64,000 nucleotides of DNA, taken from Caldilineaceae bacterium SB0661_bin_34. Its GTDB lineage: Bacteria; Chloroflexota; Anaerolineae; Caldilineales; Caldilineaceae. The DNA is taken from assembly GCA_009841145.1 (NCBI GenBank), contig VXMJ01000029.1, forward strand, positions 19,590 through 83,589. Reading direction: 5' to 3'. The notes under the pieces were generated by a model. It did not search any database. It saw only the letters and a program-made list of their open reading frames with translations, and was not told where the DNA came from. The stretch's first letter is position 1, and every line of letters begins with the position of its first letter. The translations under genes and the position numbers were made by a program. Positions 36,732 through 45,741 of this stretch are shown piece after piece.

Positions 36732-37577
36732 ATGTTGGAAGCCCACATCGTTCCCCAAGAGGACCTGGACTTCTTTGATCGCAACGGCTATCTGATCATT
36801 CGCAATGCGCTGGACAGTGATCAGATCGAGTCACTGATCGAGGTCGGGGATGCCTTGATCGCCTCGGATGACCAGGTTTCGCGGCAGACCGGAGCCAGCG
36901 GCCGCTACGACAGTTTCCGCAACTCGGTGGCCAAGCACCAGGCGTTCCGCGACCTGATCGATCATCCCGTGGTTCTGCCCACCGTGGTCCAGTTGCTCGG
37001 CTCCGACATTCATCTGGTCACATCCCACTTGATTTACAAGGGAGGCGATCCGGAGGGCACCCCCGACACTTTCCGCGAACCGGGTTGGCACCGGGACTAC
37101 TATCAGGCCCAGAACGACATGGGACATGCCCGCATTCAGCGCCTGTTGGTGAAGTGTGCCTACTACCTGACGGACCTGAGCATGGCGAATTCAGGAGTGA
37201 CGATGGTGGTGCCGGGCAGCAATCGGCTGACGCAGGCCATCGAGATTCCGGAGGGCAGGGTGGACCCCGCGGGAGCCGTCGAGCCGTCGTTGCATCCGGG
37301 CGACTGTCTGATCTTCGAGAACCGGACCTACCATGCCGGTGCCGCCAACCAGGTGGCGCGCACGCGCAAGGCCCTGATGATGGGCTACGGGTACCGTTGG
37401 ATCAAGCCGATGGACTACCGGGTTCAGTCCGACGAACTTCTGGCGCAGATGACCCCGATGCAAAGGTTCCTGTGCGGCGAGCAGTTCGTCGAGCGCGAGA
37501 CGTTCGATTTCCGGGGCGGTGACAATCCGATCGACGCTTGGTGCGAGAAGCACGGACTGCCCACGGTTCGATACTAA
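36732..37577 (+). CDS. phytanoyl-CoA dioxygenase family (PhyH) protein, linked to importer
   Basis: Fe(II)/2-oxoglutarate dioxygenase of 281 residues. Iron ligands are the HxD of GWHRDYY and the His of TYHAGAANQV; the Arg of ARTRKALMMG should hold 2-oxoglutarate. Family features FFDRNGYLIIRNAL and MVVPGSNRLTQ are clear. It is only distantly similar to the other PhyH protein in this window. AAGGAG precedes the ATG (spacing 10). Placement at the end of a sugar-type ABC operon suggests oxidation of the imported molecule, an inference from context. Confidence 0.88.
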   Translation: MLEAHIVPQEDLDFFDRNGYLIIRNALDSDQIESLIEVGDALIASDDQVSRQTGASGRYDSFRNSVAKHQAFRDLIDHPVVLPTVVQLLGSDIHLVTSHLIYKGGDPEGTPDTFREPGWHRDYYQAQNDMGHARIQRLLVKCAYYLTDLSMANSGVTMVVPGSNRLTQAIEIPEGRVDPAGAVEPSLHPGDCLIFENRTYHAGAANQVARTRKALMMGYGYRWIKPMDYRVQSDELLAQMTPMQRFLCGEQFVERETFDFRGGDNPIDAWCEKHGLPTVRY

Positions 37578-37707
37578 TCCCCGTGTCATCTGCCCGGGCG
37601 CAGGAATGCCAGGCTGCGTTGTGCCGCGGGCGGCCAGTCCCACCCGCGTGGGTTGGCGCACGCTAGGGCCAAAGCGCGAAACGCTATTGAGCCGTACATC
37701 CCAAGAC

Positions 37708-38982
37708 ATGAACCCACCCCACGTTTTTGTCGCACGCCCTGCTTCCGACATGATGTCGGTGCGCCAAGTGCTGGACATTGTCCTGTCGAAAACAGAGTGT
37801 CTTGATTCTGAGGTGGTGGCCCTGCGGGAAGCTGCGTACAGGGTTGCCGCAGAGGATGTGCTGGCCCCCGCCGGGTTTCCTCCGTTTCCGGCATCGATTA
37901 TGGACGGCTATGCCGTGGTTGCCGCCGACGGTCCCGGCGAGTACCCGGTGGCAGGACAGGTCATGGCTGGTCATCCGGCCGGCTATGTACAGGAACCGGG
38001 CCAAGTCTCCTACATCACGACCGGCGCCCCCATGCCTGAAGGTGCGGATGCGGTGGTTCGGATCGAAGATACGGAGCCGAGTGGTGATCGGGTACGGATC
38101 AAGGTTGGGGTGCAACCGGGCCACGACGTGCGGCAGGCGGGTTCCGACATGGCTCCAGGCACACTGGTGGTACGGGCCGGCAGCGTATTGGGACCGGCCG
38201 AACTCGGACTGGCAGCCACAGCCGGGGCAGGAACCGTGGCAGTGACCAGGAGGCCGCGGGTCTCCGTCCTGTCAACCGGTGATGAATTGCAACCGCCGGG
38301 AGAGCCCCTGGGGCCAGGACAGATTCCGGACAGCAACCACGTCATGTTGTCCGCGATGGCGCAACGCATGGGGTGCGATGTGCAACCCCGGACTGCGATC
38401 GCCGAAGACACCGAGTCGCAGCTTGGGCAGGAAGTTCGGGGCAGCCTCAGGCAAAGCGACTTGATCATCACATCCGGCGGCATATCGATGGGCGAAGCCG
38501 ACCTACTGCCCAAGGTCCTGACGGACTGTGGTGCTGAAATCCACTGCGAAAGGGTATTGATGAAACCAGGCAAGCCATTCACGTTTTCATCGTGGCAGGC
38601 TGCGTCGGGCGACCGGCGGTGCGTGGTCTGTTCCCTGCCCGGCAATCCGGCCAGCGCCATGGTTACATTTCTTCTATTTTGCGTACCCGCCCTACGCCGT
38701 ATGTTGGGACACCAACCGCCGGCCCTGCCGCGCATCCAAGTTGTGTTGGATAGCGAACTGGTTCCGGACTCAACGCGGCCGGAATTCCACCGGGTTGCCC
38801 TAGCTTGGGATCATGACCTGCACCAAGGCAAGGGCGGATATCGGGCTGTGTCGACCGGTGCGCAACGTAGCAGCCGTCTGCTCAGCATGCTGGACGCTGA
38901 TGCCCTGATAACGGTTCCACCAGGTTCCCAGCCGTTGCCGTCCGGCTCCACGGTGGCCGCAATTGACCTCCGCCACCTTTGA
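37708..38982 (+). CDS. moeA: molybdopterin molybdenumtransferase
   Basis: MoeA inserts molybdate into adenylylated molybdopterin in the last step of Mo-cofactor assembly. The protein is 424 residues from ATG 37708; a later MMSVRQVLDIVL is closer to the usual MoeA start, so ATG 37750 or 37753 is an alternative. Landmarks are ASIMDGYAV, TGAPMPEGADAVV, the MPT-binding VSVLSTGDEL and SNHVML, TSGGISMGEADLL, and MKPGKPF with SLPGNPASAMV. The C-terminal domain ends in VPPGSQPLPSGSTV. It sits between two importer operons with no other moa/mob gene nearby. Confidence 0.92.
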   Translation: MNPPHVFVARPASDMMSVRQVLDIVLSKTECLDSEVVALREAAYRVAAEDVLAPAGFPPFPASIMDGYAVVAADGPGEYPVAGQVMAGHPAGYVQEPGQVSYITTGAPMPEGADAVVRIEDTEPSGDRVRIKVGVQPGHDVRQAGSDMAPGTLVVRAGSVLGPAELGLAATAGAGTVAVTRRPRVSVLSTGDELQPPGEPLGPGQIPDSNHVMLSAMAQRMGCDVQPRTAIAEDTESQLGQEVRGSLRQSDLIITSGGISMGEADLLPKVLTDCGAEIHCERVLMKPGKPFTFSSWQAASGDRRCVVCSLPGNPASAMVTFLLFCVPALRRMLGHQPPALPRIQVVLDSELVPDSTRPEFHRVALAWDHDLHQGKGGYRAVSTGAQRSSRLLSMLDADALITVPPGSQPLPSGSTVAAIDLRHL

Positions 38983-39173
38983 ACCGCGGTGGGCTGCGGA
39001 TGGCCACATCCGTGCGCACCCCCGGCAAGGTGTGCTGGCAGGGGCACGCGCCCGCGCTCTATTTTGTGCCTCATCACTCTCTGTGACTGCGCTGCTCTAA
39101 GGCATAATGAGCCGGCCCCGGCTAAGCCGAGAGCCGTCTGTCCCAAATCAATTCAGTCATCAAGGAGCCGAAC

Positions 39174-40580
39174 ATGGTTCTTACGCGCCGGCGATTCCTG
39201 AAGTCAAGCGCAGTTGCAGCCACCAGTCTGGCATTGGCCGCCTGTGTTCCGGCGGAACCCAGTGTCGACATGCCTGTCGGAACTGGCAGCGACGCCGAAA
39301 TGACGGAAATCACCTATCTGATTCGCTCCGACATCGGAGTCAAGATCCAGGAGTGGACGGACGAAGCAATCGCCGACTTCGCCACAGTTGAACCCAACAT
39401 CGCGATCGAGACCATCGGTGTGCCCTGGGGTGACTACAACGCGAAGCTGCTGGCCCAGTACGCAGCCGGTGATCCACCAGAGATTTCCGCCAACTATGCG
39501 GCGGGATTCCCCACGTTCTATGCCAACGACGCCATCGTGGCACTGGACGAATTGGTGTCCGAGAACAACGTAGACCTGTCGGTTATCGAACAGGCTGCTC
39601 TGGATGCGGTAACCCGTAACGGCAAGCTTTGGGCACTTCCGTTGGCTCACCTGCCCACGATCGTCTATTACAACCTGGATGCCTTGGAAGAGGCCGGTGC
39701 CACGGTTCCACCTATTGATTGGGCCGACACTTCGTGGACCACCGATGCGATGCTGGCATCCGCCAACGCGGCGGCCAAGGACATGGACGACCCGACCAAG
39801 GCCCAGTACGGCATGATCTTCGGCAACGGTCAGTTGGGCGTGTTCGAATGGCTGTGGGGCGCGGATCCCTTCAATGACGTGGGCGGCCCCGAACACACCG
39901 AGGCCTACAAGACGGGCATCGTCACCGAGTCCTTCTACGACTCCGAAACGATGAACACCTTTATCGGCTGGGTCTATGACGCCATCTATGGCGGCAGTCC
40001 GGTTTCGCCGCGGCCGTCGGACACGGACGCCATTCAGCAGCTGGTGGGCTGGCCCATGATGAGCGGCCGCATCGGCATGGCCATCAATGGTGCCTGGTCG
40101 GTGACCAATTTCGCCGCTGTGGAACCGTCCTGGCGCTGGGGTGTGGGAGCTTTCCCATACGGTCCGGCCGGCGTGAACACCTCTCCGCTGTTCAACGATT
40201 CCTGGATGCTGGGCAAGGGTGCCAAGGAACAGGATGCCGGTTTCCGATTCCTCCAGTACCTCGCTGTGGAGAAGGGAGCTGAGCTCTACGCCCAGATCAC
40301 CGGCTTCTTCCCGGCGCACAAGGAGAACTATCCGATCTACTTTGACAGCCTGATGAACATTCCCAACTTTGCGTTGAGCCGCGAGGATGCCGAGACGGCA
40401 CTGCTGGATGCGTTCAACTACGGTTACGTGACTCCGGGCAAGACCTTGGACTCCTATCCCGAATGGAATCGGACGTTCAACCAGACCATGGGGCCCATTT
40501 GGAACGCCGAGGTGTCCGTAGCCGATGGTCTGGCGCAAGTACAGGCCCAGTTCGAGAGCGTGATCGAGTCCAAGTCCTAA
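39174..40580 (+). CDS. ABC sugar transporter substrate-binding lipoprotein (second system)
   Basis: A 468-residue family 1 solute-binding protein. A twin-arginine signal (TRRRFLKSSAVAA) runs into the lipobox LAAC (Cys near 24). AAGGAG seven bases before the ATG is a good ribosome site, and CATAAT at 39102-39107 is a possible -10. The mature protein starts ITYLIRSDIGVKIQ and includes LPLAHLPTIVYYNLDAL and ATMSGRIGMAINGAW-like cleft segments. It is clearly diverged from the first system's binding protein and so probably binds another sugar. Two permeases follow. Confidence 0.93.
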   Translation: MVLTRRRFLKSSAVAATSLALAACVPAEPSVDMPVGTGSDAEMTEITYLIRSDIGVKIQEWTDEAIADFATVEPNIAIETIGVPWGDYNAKLLAQYAAGDPPEISANYAAGFPTFYANDAIVALDELVSENNVDLSVIEQAALDAVTRNGKLWALPLAHLPTIVYYNLDALEEAGATVPPIDWADTSWTTDAMLASANAAAKDMDDPTKAQYGMIFGNGQLGVFEWLWGADPFNDVGGPEHTEAYKTGIVTESFYDSETMNTFIGWVYDAIYGGSPVSPRPSDTDAIQQLVGWPMMSGRIGMAINGAWSVTNFAAVEPSWRWGVGAFPYGPAGVNTSPLFNDSWMLGKGAKEQDAGFRFLQYLAVEKGAELYAQITGFFPAHKENYPIYFDSLMNIPNFALSREDAETALLDAFNYGYVTPGKTLDSYPEWNRTFNQTMGPIWNAEVSVADGLAQVQAQFESVIESKS

Positions 40581-40610
40581 TCAGTCCGACTACAGGTCGA
40601 TTGTCCGCAC

Positions 40611-41543
40611 ATGTCCGGCATGGCGGCGGTTGGCGCCGGCGGAGCGGAAAGGCCACGCCTTTCCCTCCGTTGGCGCGAGGCCATCAACTTCTATCTCTTC
40701 CTTGCGCCCTGGATTTTGGGTTTTTTGGCCTTTACCGCCATCCCCATTATCGCGTCCCTGTTCCTCGGCTTCACCAAGTACAACGCCATCAGTCCACCCG
40801 ACTTTGTCGGACTCAAGAACTTCAGGTTCCTGTACGACGACCAGATTTTCTGGAAGTCGCTTCGGGTGACGTTGACCTATACCGTGGTCTTCGTGCCGCT
40901 GCAGCTGGTGTCCTCTCTGTTGCTGGCCATGCTCCTGAACCTGCGCGTGCCTTCCATGCGCACGATTAGGACCATCTACTACCTGCCGTCCATTCTGCCC
41001 ACGGTGGTCACGGGCCTGGTCTGGATTTGGCTGTTCAACGCCGATTTCGGATTGATCAACTTCTTCCTCTACAAGGCGTTCGAGATTAGGGGACCGAACT
41101 GGCTGGGCAGTGAACGCTGGGTCATGTCGGCCGTCATCATTTCAGGCCTGTGGGCACTGGGCGGCGGTGTCATCATTTTTCTGGCCGCGCTGCAGAACGT
41201 CCCGGGCGAGTTCTACGAGGCTGCCGAACTGGACGGGGCCAATATTCTGCACAGGTTTTGGCACGTCACCGTACCCATGATCTCACCGGTGATCCTCTAC
41301 AACCTGATGATCGCGATGATCCTGTCGCTTCAGGTGTTCACCCGGATTTACGTATTGACCCAGGGCGGTCCGAACTACGCCTCCTACTTCTACAACCTGT
41401 ACGTGTACGACAACGCGTTCAGCTACCTCAAGCTCGGGCTGGCCTCCGCTCAGGCCTGGATTCTGTTTGTCCTGATTCTTCTGTTGACCGTGCTGGCCCT
41501 GCGCACTTCCGGGCGCTGGGTCCACTATTCCGGCGGAGTGTAG
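40611..41543 (+). CDS. ABC sugar transporter permease, MalF type (second system)
   Basis: A 310-residue permease with six predicted helices after a basic N-terminus. The EAA loop is EFYEAAELDGANILHRFWHV (about 200-219), followed by TVPMISPVILYN. REAINFYLFLAPWILGFLAF marks the first helix. It starts 30 bases after the binding-protein gene and ends one base before the GTG of the next permease. It pairs with the MalG-type subunit to form the channel and needs an ATPase encoded elsewhere. Confidence 0.92.
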   Translation: MSGMAAVGAGGAERPRLSLRWREAINFYLFLAPWILGFLAFTAIPIIASLFLGFTKYNAISPPDFVGLKNFRFLYDDQIFWKSLRVTLTYTVVFVPLQLVSSLLLAMLLNLRVPSMRTIRTIYYLPSILPTVVTGLVWIWLFNADFGLINFFLYKAFEIRGPNWLGSERWVMSAVIISGLWALGGGVIIFLAALQNVPGEFYEAAELDGANILHRFWHVTVPMISPVILYNLMIAMILSLQVFTRIYVLTQGGPNYASYFYNLYVYDNAFSYLKLGLASAQAWILFVLILLLTVLALRTSGRWVHYSGGV

Positions 41544-41544
41544 C

Positions 41545-42414
41545 GTGGCTGCCGCGACCACCGCTACCGGGCCGCGCCGGATGGGTCGGCGCAGTCGGGA
41601 ACGCCTGTACAAGGCGATTGCCCTGCTGCTGCTGCTGCCGGGCATCCTCTGGGTGTTGATGCCCACGGTTTGGATGTTCTCGGCCGCGTTCTCGCGCCTG
41701 GAACAAATCATGCGGTGGCCTCCCGACTTGTGGCCCGATCCCTGGGTCTTCTCCAACTTCTACGAAGGTTTCGCCTTCCTGCCGTTCGGCCGCTATTTCA
41801 TGAACTCGACCCAGATCGCGGTCATTCGGGTGATGGGGCAGGTGCTGGCGGCATCCATGGCGGGCTACGCCTTTGCCCGTATGCAGGCTCCGGGCAAGAA
41901 CCTGCTCTTCATCCTGGTCCTGTCAACGCTGATGCTGCCCTACACGGTGACGATGATTCCGCAGTACATCATCTTCCAGAGACTGGGCTGGATCGACACC
42001 TACCTGCCGCTGATCATTCCCCACTTCGATGGCGGTGCCTTCTTCATCTTCCTGTTCCGGCAGTTTTTCCGTTCGATCCCGGACGAACTAACCGAGGCGG
42101 CTCGCCTGGACGGCTGCAGCTACTTCGGAATTTACTGGCGCATGATGCTGCCGCTGTCCCTGCCGGTGATTGCCGCATCATCCATCCTGATTTTCCAGAA
42201 CTCGTGGCAGGAGCTGCTGCAGCCTTTGATCTTCCTGCACGACAACAGCAAATACACCATCCCGCTGGGTTTGGCCAGGTTCCGCTCCAGTTACGGCTCC
42301 AGTCCCTGGCACCTGATCATGGCAGTCTCGATCGGTGCCGCGTTGCCACCCGTGGTGCTGTTTTTCATCGGACAGCGCTTTCTGCTGTCGGGCATCGTGG
42401 TGTCGGACAAATAG
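41545..42414 (+). CDS. ABC sugar transporter permease, MalG type (second system)
   Basis: A 289-residue permease starting with GTG one base after its partner's stop, which implies translational coupling. The EAA motif is ELTEAARLDGCSYFGIYWRM (about 174-193). The terminal GQRFLLSGIVVSDK is characteristic of CUT1 MalG-like subunits. It ends the second importer operon; no ATPase gene follows. The next 200 bases hold only a weak imperfect hairpin near 42450-42474 before the rnpB promoter. Confidence 0.92.
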   Translation: MAAATTATGPRRMGRRSRERLYKAIALLLLLPGILWVLMPTVWMFSAAFSRLEQIMRWPPDLWPDPWVFSNFYEGFAFLPFGRYFMNSTQIAVIRVMGQVLAASMAGYAFARMQAPGKNLLFILVLSTLMLPYTVTMIPQYIIFQRLGWIDTYLPLIIPHFDGGAFFIFLFRQFFRSIPDELTEAARLDGCSYFGIYWRMMLPLSLPVIAASSILIFQNSWQELLQPLIFLHDNSKYTIPLGLARFRSSYGSSPWHLIMAVSIGAALPPVVLFFIGQRFLLSGIVVSDK

Positions 42415-42626
42415 CTGCGGCTGGTTCATCCAGGCGTCCGTACATAGTCTAGGAGCCCGAGCCACACGGGCCTCCTTGCTGGCCCGACGCGAACGGTGTT
42501 GCAAAAGGGGCCATGGCACCATGGGCCCAACATCCGGCGACGATGGTCCGCCGGCCACATCACGCATTCGTTGGTGTCGGCACGATCCAGTCCCCAAATT
42601 GCCGGCGCGATTTTGCTGATCCAGTG

Positions 42627-42655
42627 TTGACTTGGCGTGCCCTGGTGGCTAGAAT
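42627..42655 (+). promoter_or_regulatory. strong sigma-70 promoter of rnpB and tRNA block
   Basis: TTGACT (42627-42632), a 17-base spacer and TAGAAT (42650-42655), each 5 of 6 to consensus with ideal spacing. Transcription should start near 42662, leaving about 50 bases of 5' leader to be trimmed from RNase P RNA. Confidence 0.8.
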
Positions 42656-42710
42656 GACCCTTCGTGTCCGAGGTCCGTCAGGTGTTCGGGCAGCAGATTA
42701 CAAATCCAGG

Positions 42711-43144
42711 TTCAGGACAGGCTGAACGCCGTCGCTGTCGGCCCTTGGTCGGCAGAGGAACTTCCCGACTTCCTCCGGTCCGCAGGGCCGGAAGGTTGCC
42801 TCACGAAACAGTAAGTGAGGGCGCGTCTTGGGCAACCGGGCCGCGACTACAACCGCAACAGAGAGTATTCCCGCCTTTCGGCATGCCGGAAGGTAAGGGC
42901 TGAAACGGTGGGGTAAGAGCCCACCAGCATGTACAGAAATGTCCATGGCTGGGCGAGCGTGCAACCGGGAGCAAGGTGAGCGGGTTGCGGGCCTTCGGGT
43001 CGGCAATCTCACCGCAGCGGAAACCCTGTGGCCCGTTGGGGTCTGCGGGGCAAATTTCCGCCAGGCCGAGTGTGGTCTGAGATAGATGACGGCGACGGCG
43101 CGTACGCGTCGTACAGAATCGGGGGTACCCAGTCTGTGCCTGAT
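42711..43144 (+). ncRNA. rnpB: RNase P RNA (type A)
   Basis: Catalytic RNA that removes tRNA 5' leaders. Conserved blocks appear in order: AGGAACTTCCCGAC near the P4 start, GCAACAGAGAG, then AAGGGCTGAAACGGTGGGG with TAAGAGCCCACCAGC, then ACCGGGAGCAAGG, GAGATAGATGACGG and the 3' ACAGAATC. The ends pair as helix P1: 42712-42724 with 43130-43143, about 13 bp with one bulge, which defines the boundaries. Length is about 430 bases, normal for type A. It directly precedes a six-tRNA array, so the processing RNA and its substrates may share a transcript. Confidence 0.93.
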
Positions 43145-43188
43145 GCACATGCCTGGGATCGGATGCGGAATGCGAAAGCGTCCGGCCG

Positions 43189-43275
43189 GCCGACGTGGCG
43201 GAACCGGTAGACGCGGTAGACTTAGGATCTATTGCCCGCAAGGGCGTGGAGGTTCGAGTCCTCTCGTCGGCACCA
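43189..43275 (+). tRNA. trnL: tRNA-Leu (anticodon UAG)
   Basis: Class II tRNA with a long variable arm. Acceptor arms GCCGACG and CGTCGGC pair fully; U8 is present; the anticodon loop CTTAGGA has TAG at 43223-43225, reading CUA/CUN. It is the only tRNA of the block with an encoded CCA (43273-43275). Confidence 0.96.
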
Positions 43276-43297
43276 GGGTTGACGGTGGGCGGGGCTG

Positions 43298-43370
<73 letters not shown>

Positions 43371-43388
43371 CTCAGTTGTTCGGGTCGC

Positions 43389-43460
<72 letters not shown>

Positions 43461-43466
43461 CTGTCT

Positions 43467-43539
43467 GCCGAGGTAGCTCAATTGGTAGAGCACAGCACTG
43501 AAAATGCTGGGGTTCCCAGTTCAAGTCTGGGCTTCGGCA
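43467..43539 (+). tRNA. trnF: tRNA-Phe (anticodon GAA)
   Basis: Acceptor GCCGAGG pairs with CTTCGGC and the discriminator is A. The anticodon loop CTGAAAA holds GAA. U8, the D loop and the T loop TTCAAGT are normal. CCA is not encoded. Only six bases separate it from tRNA-Gly. Confidence 0.96.
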
Positions 43540-43550
43540 CTGGGTTCCGG

Positions 43551-43621
43551 AGGGGGATCGTCTAACGGCAGGACTTCGGTCTTTGGAACCGACAATCAAG
43601 GTTCGAATCCTTGTCCCCCTG
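43551..43621 (+). tRNA. trnQ: tRNA-Gln (anticodon UUG)
   Basis: Acceptor AGGGGGA pairs with TCCCCCT, giving the weak A1-U72 pair and G73 expected for tRNA-Gln. The loop CTTTGGA contains TTG. CCA is not encoded. Confidence 0.95.
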
Positions 43622-43654
43622 TTGGCATGTGCAACCTGGATGTAATTTGACCGC

Positions 43655-43728
43655 GGCGGTCATAGCTCAATAGGCAGAGCACGTGATTGTGGTTCACGTG
43701 GTTGTGGGTTCAAGTCCCATTGGCCGCC
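43655..43728 (+). tRNA. trnH: tRNA-His (anticodon GUG)
   Basis: Acceptor GCGGTCA pairs with TGGCCGC. The extra G-1 (43655) faces C73 (43728), the histidine identity pair. The loop TTGTGGT holds GTG at 43689-43691. It is the last tRNA of the block. Confidence 0.96.
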
Positions 43729-43739
43729 CTCCGGAACGA

Positions 43740-43780
43740 AACGGCACTGATGCCGTTCGACCCCTCCAAGAGAGGGGTCG
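43740..43780. terminator. tandem hairpins closing the tRNA block
   Basis: Two adjacent stem-loops: AACGGCA/TGCCGTT with a 4-base loop (43740-43757) and CGACCCCTC/GAGGGGTCG with a 5-base loop (43758-43780). They lie between the last tRNA and the convergent protease gene and could act in both directions; the T tract is weak (CTTCGTTC). Confidence 0.65.
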
Positions 43781-43786
43781 CTTCGT

Positions 43787-44788
43787 TCAGGGCGGGTCGG
43801 GGTTGGCGTCCGTCGGTACCACAGGCAGAAACGTCCTTCGCCTCTCAATGTCCGAGTCGGAGTGTACAGTCGGCCTAGTACCTGTATGGGACTCAAACCA
43901 CTCGGACAATTGCATGACGTTGGCATATACCCCGAACAATCCCGGTACCGCGCACCCCAGTCCCCAGCTAACGATACCCACCTGAACAACCACTCCGGTG
44001 GTGTCGTCCACCGTTAGCAGTGGTCCGCCGCTGTCTCCCTGGCAGGCGTCGCTGGATGTGAACAGATTGCCCGCACACAGCATGTTGGCGGTGATGTGGA
44101 TGTCCTTTCCAGTCCTTTGACGAAACGCCTGTTGGCACACCTGGGAGTCGGCAAGGGAAAGTGTGGCCGCATGCAGTTGCGACGGTGCATTTCCCGCTTG
44201 GCTGTTGATCCATGAAGTGGTGCCCCATCCGGCAACCACGGCTTCGGCGTTGGGTGAAAGCAGGTCCTGCCTGTCGGCCGACGGCAGCGAGACCGGCTCA
44301 ACATCCAGGATGGATTGCGCCAGTCGAATCAACCCGATATCGAAGTCTCCGGTCCGATCATCGTAGTGCTCGTGTCCCAACACTTCCACTACATCGGATT
44401 GGGTGCCTTGGTTGGCCGACAAGTCTGCGATGCCGACGACGACGCGCAGGTCCGCCGGCAGCATGAATGATCCGTCCGGATTGGTCAGACAATGCGCTGC
44501 AGTCAGGACCCACTCCGGGTCAATCAGCGTGCCGCCGCAACGCAACCCGGTCTGGGGACTGCTGTGGCTTGACAACACCAGGGCCACCATCCACGGGAAG
44601 GCACCGGGTGCGGCAGGGGAGCCTCCGATCACTTCCTCTGAGGATTCCTGTTCCGGTTCCACACCGGAGGCCTGCCCATTCCGCGACTGGATGCTGACAG
44701 TGTCCGGTGTTCCGGTTTCCTGCAAGCTTCCGGCAACGGTGATGGCCAGCGCCATGAGGCCGACTGCCAGCTTCCAGCGCAGTGTCAT
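43787..44788 (-). CDS. secreted trypsin-like serine protease
   Basis: S1A protease of 333 residues with an N-terminal signal peptide (about 1-20), a propeptide and the activation site EVIGGSPAAPG (IGG at 54-56). The triad is His99 (LTAAHC), Asp150 (GDFDIGLIRL) and Ser253 (CQGDSGGPL). Asp247 lies six residues before the Ser, the position of trypsin Asp189, and SWG follows at the S1 wall, so cleavage after Arg/Lys is expected. Disulfide Cys pairs are conserved, fitting a role outside the cell. A Pro-rich tail ends the protein. The start lies six bases after the lactonase-like gene. Trypsin-type S1A proteases are not common in bacteria. Confidence 0.93.
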   Translation of the reverse strand: MTLRWKLAVGLMALAITVAGSLQETGTPDTVSIQSRNGQASGVEPEQESSEEVIGGSPAAPGAFPWMVALVLSSHSSPQTGLRCGGTLIDPEWVLTAAHCLTNPDGSFMLPADLRVVVGIADLSANQGTQSDVVEVLGHEHYDDRTGDFDIGLIRLAQSILDVEPVSLPSADRQDLLSPNAEAVVAGWGTTSWINSQAGNAPSQLHAATLSLADSQVCQQAFRQRTGKDIHITANMLCAGNLFTSSDACQGDSGGPLLTVDDTTGVVVQVGIVSWGLGCAVPGLFGVYANVMQLSEWFESHTGTRPTVHSDSDIERRRTFLPVVPTDANPDPP

Positions 44789-44794
44789 GGCGGT

Positions 44795-45643
44795 TCAGGG
44801 CGGCGGCAGTCGGTAGCTTACTGCCGCAGAACGCCCCCACACCCAAGCCTGTTCGTCGGTTGTCAGGGAGTTGATGCAACCTGCGGCGAGCTCGACCACG
44901 GCCCGGTGGCTTTGCATCACGGTGCACACAGGCCAGTCGGTCCCGAACATGACCCGTTGACAGCCACAGTGTCGGAGCAGATGATCGAACCAGGGCCGGA
45001 CGTTGGTATCGGTTACATGGCGTTCCGGTCCTTGGTTCACCAATCCGGAAAACTTGCAGAAGACGTTGTCGGCGCGGCCCAGCTCGGCGACAAACAACTT
45101 CCACTGCTTCCAGTAGTCCGGCCCGAGCCCGGGATTGCCAATGTGGTCCAGTACAAAGATGTTGTTGGGGAATCTGATTGCGAGACCCAGCACGGTTGGC
45201 CAACTCGTCGGCTTGGCGAGCAAATCGCACGACAAGCCCAATTGCGCCATTGCCTTCATGTTGTCTGCAAATCGTGCCGAGGTTTCGACGGTGCCTTCAA
45301 TGGTCGGGTTGTGTCGGACTCCCTTGAACAAGGAGTACTCGGCATACTTGGTCAGGTCATTGGTGGTGTCGGTATTCGTTAGGTCAAGCCATCCAACGAC
45401 ACCCACGATGTGTTCGTGGTGGTTTGCCAGTGACAGCAGATAGTCGTTCTCGATTGGTTGTTGACGGGCTTGCACGGCCACGGTACCTGAAATGCCCGAG
45501 GCAAGGTTGAGAGGTTCAAGATCGGTCGGAAGCCAGTCGCGTTGCAGCACCTGTCTTTCCCCGATCCAGGTGTACTGGGCCGGGTCGAAATGCCAGTAGT
45601 GTTGATGGGAGTCGATGCGCGTCTCGGAAAGTAGCTGCGACAC
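44795..45643 (-). CDS. amidohydrolase 2 family, L-fuconolactonase/L-rhamnonolactonase-like
   Basis: TIM-barrel hydrolase of 282 residues from GTG 45643, which has GGAGG five bases upstream; the frame stays open further upstream without a ribosome site. The opening RIDSHQHYWHFDPAQYTWI is the hallmark of COG3618 sugar-lactonases (HxH metal pair). FVLDHIGNP and RVMFGTDWPVC provide the later His and Asp. Members open aldonolactones or related cyclic esters in the cytosol. It lies between a lipoprotein gene and the protease gene on the same strand; the functional link is unclear. Confidence 0.85.
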   Translation of the reverse strand: MSQLLSETRIDSHQHYWHFDPAQYTWIGERQVLQRDWLPTDLEPLNLASGISGTVAVQARQQPIENDYLLSLANHHEHIVGVVGWLDLTNTDTTNDLTKYAEYSLFKGVRHNPTIEGTVETSARFADNMKAMAQLGLSCDLLAKPTSWPTVLGLAIRFPNNIFVLDHIGNPGLGPDYWKQWKLFVAELGRADNVFCKFSGLVNQGPERHVTDTNVRPWFDHLLRHCGCQRVMFGTDWPVCTVMQSHRAVVELAAGCINSLTTDEQAWVWGRSAAVSYRLPPP

Positions 45644-45741
45644 TGAAGCCTCCGCGGGTGATGTACGTCCGTAATTTCCGGTGGTGCGAATACCCGGTCC
45701 CGGCACATGGCCGGGCCATGGGCAACTGCCAAACTGGTTGC

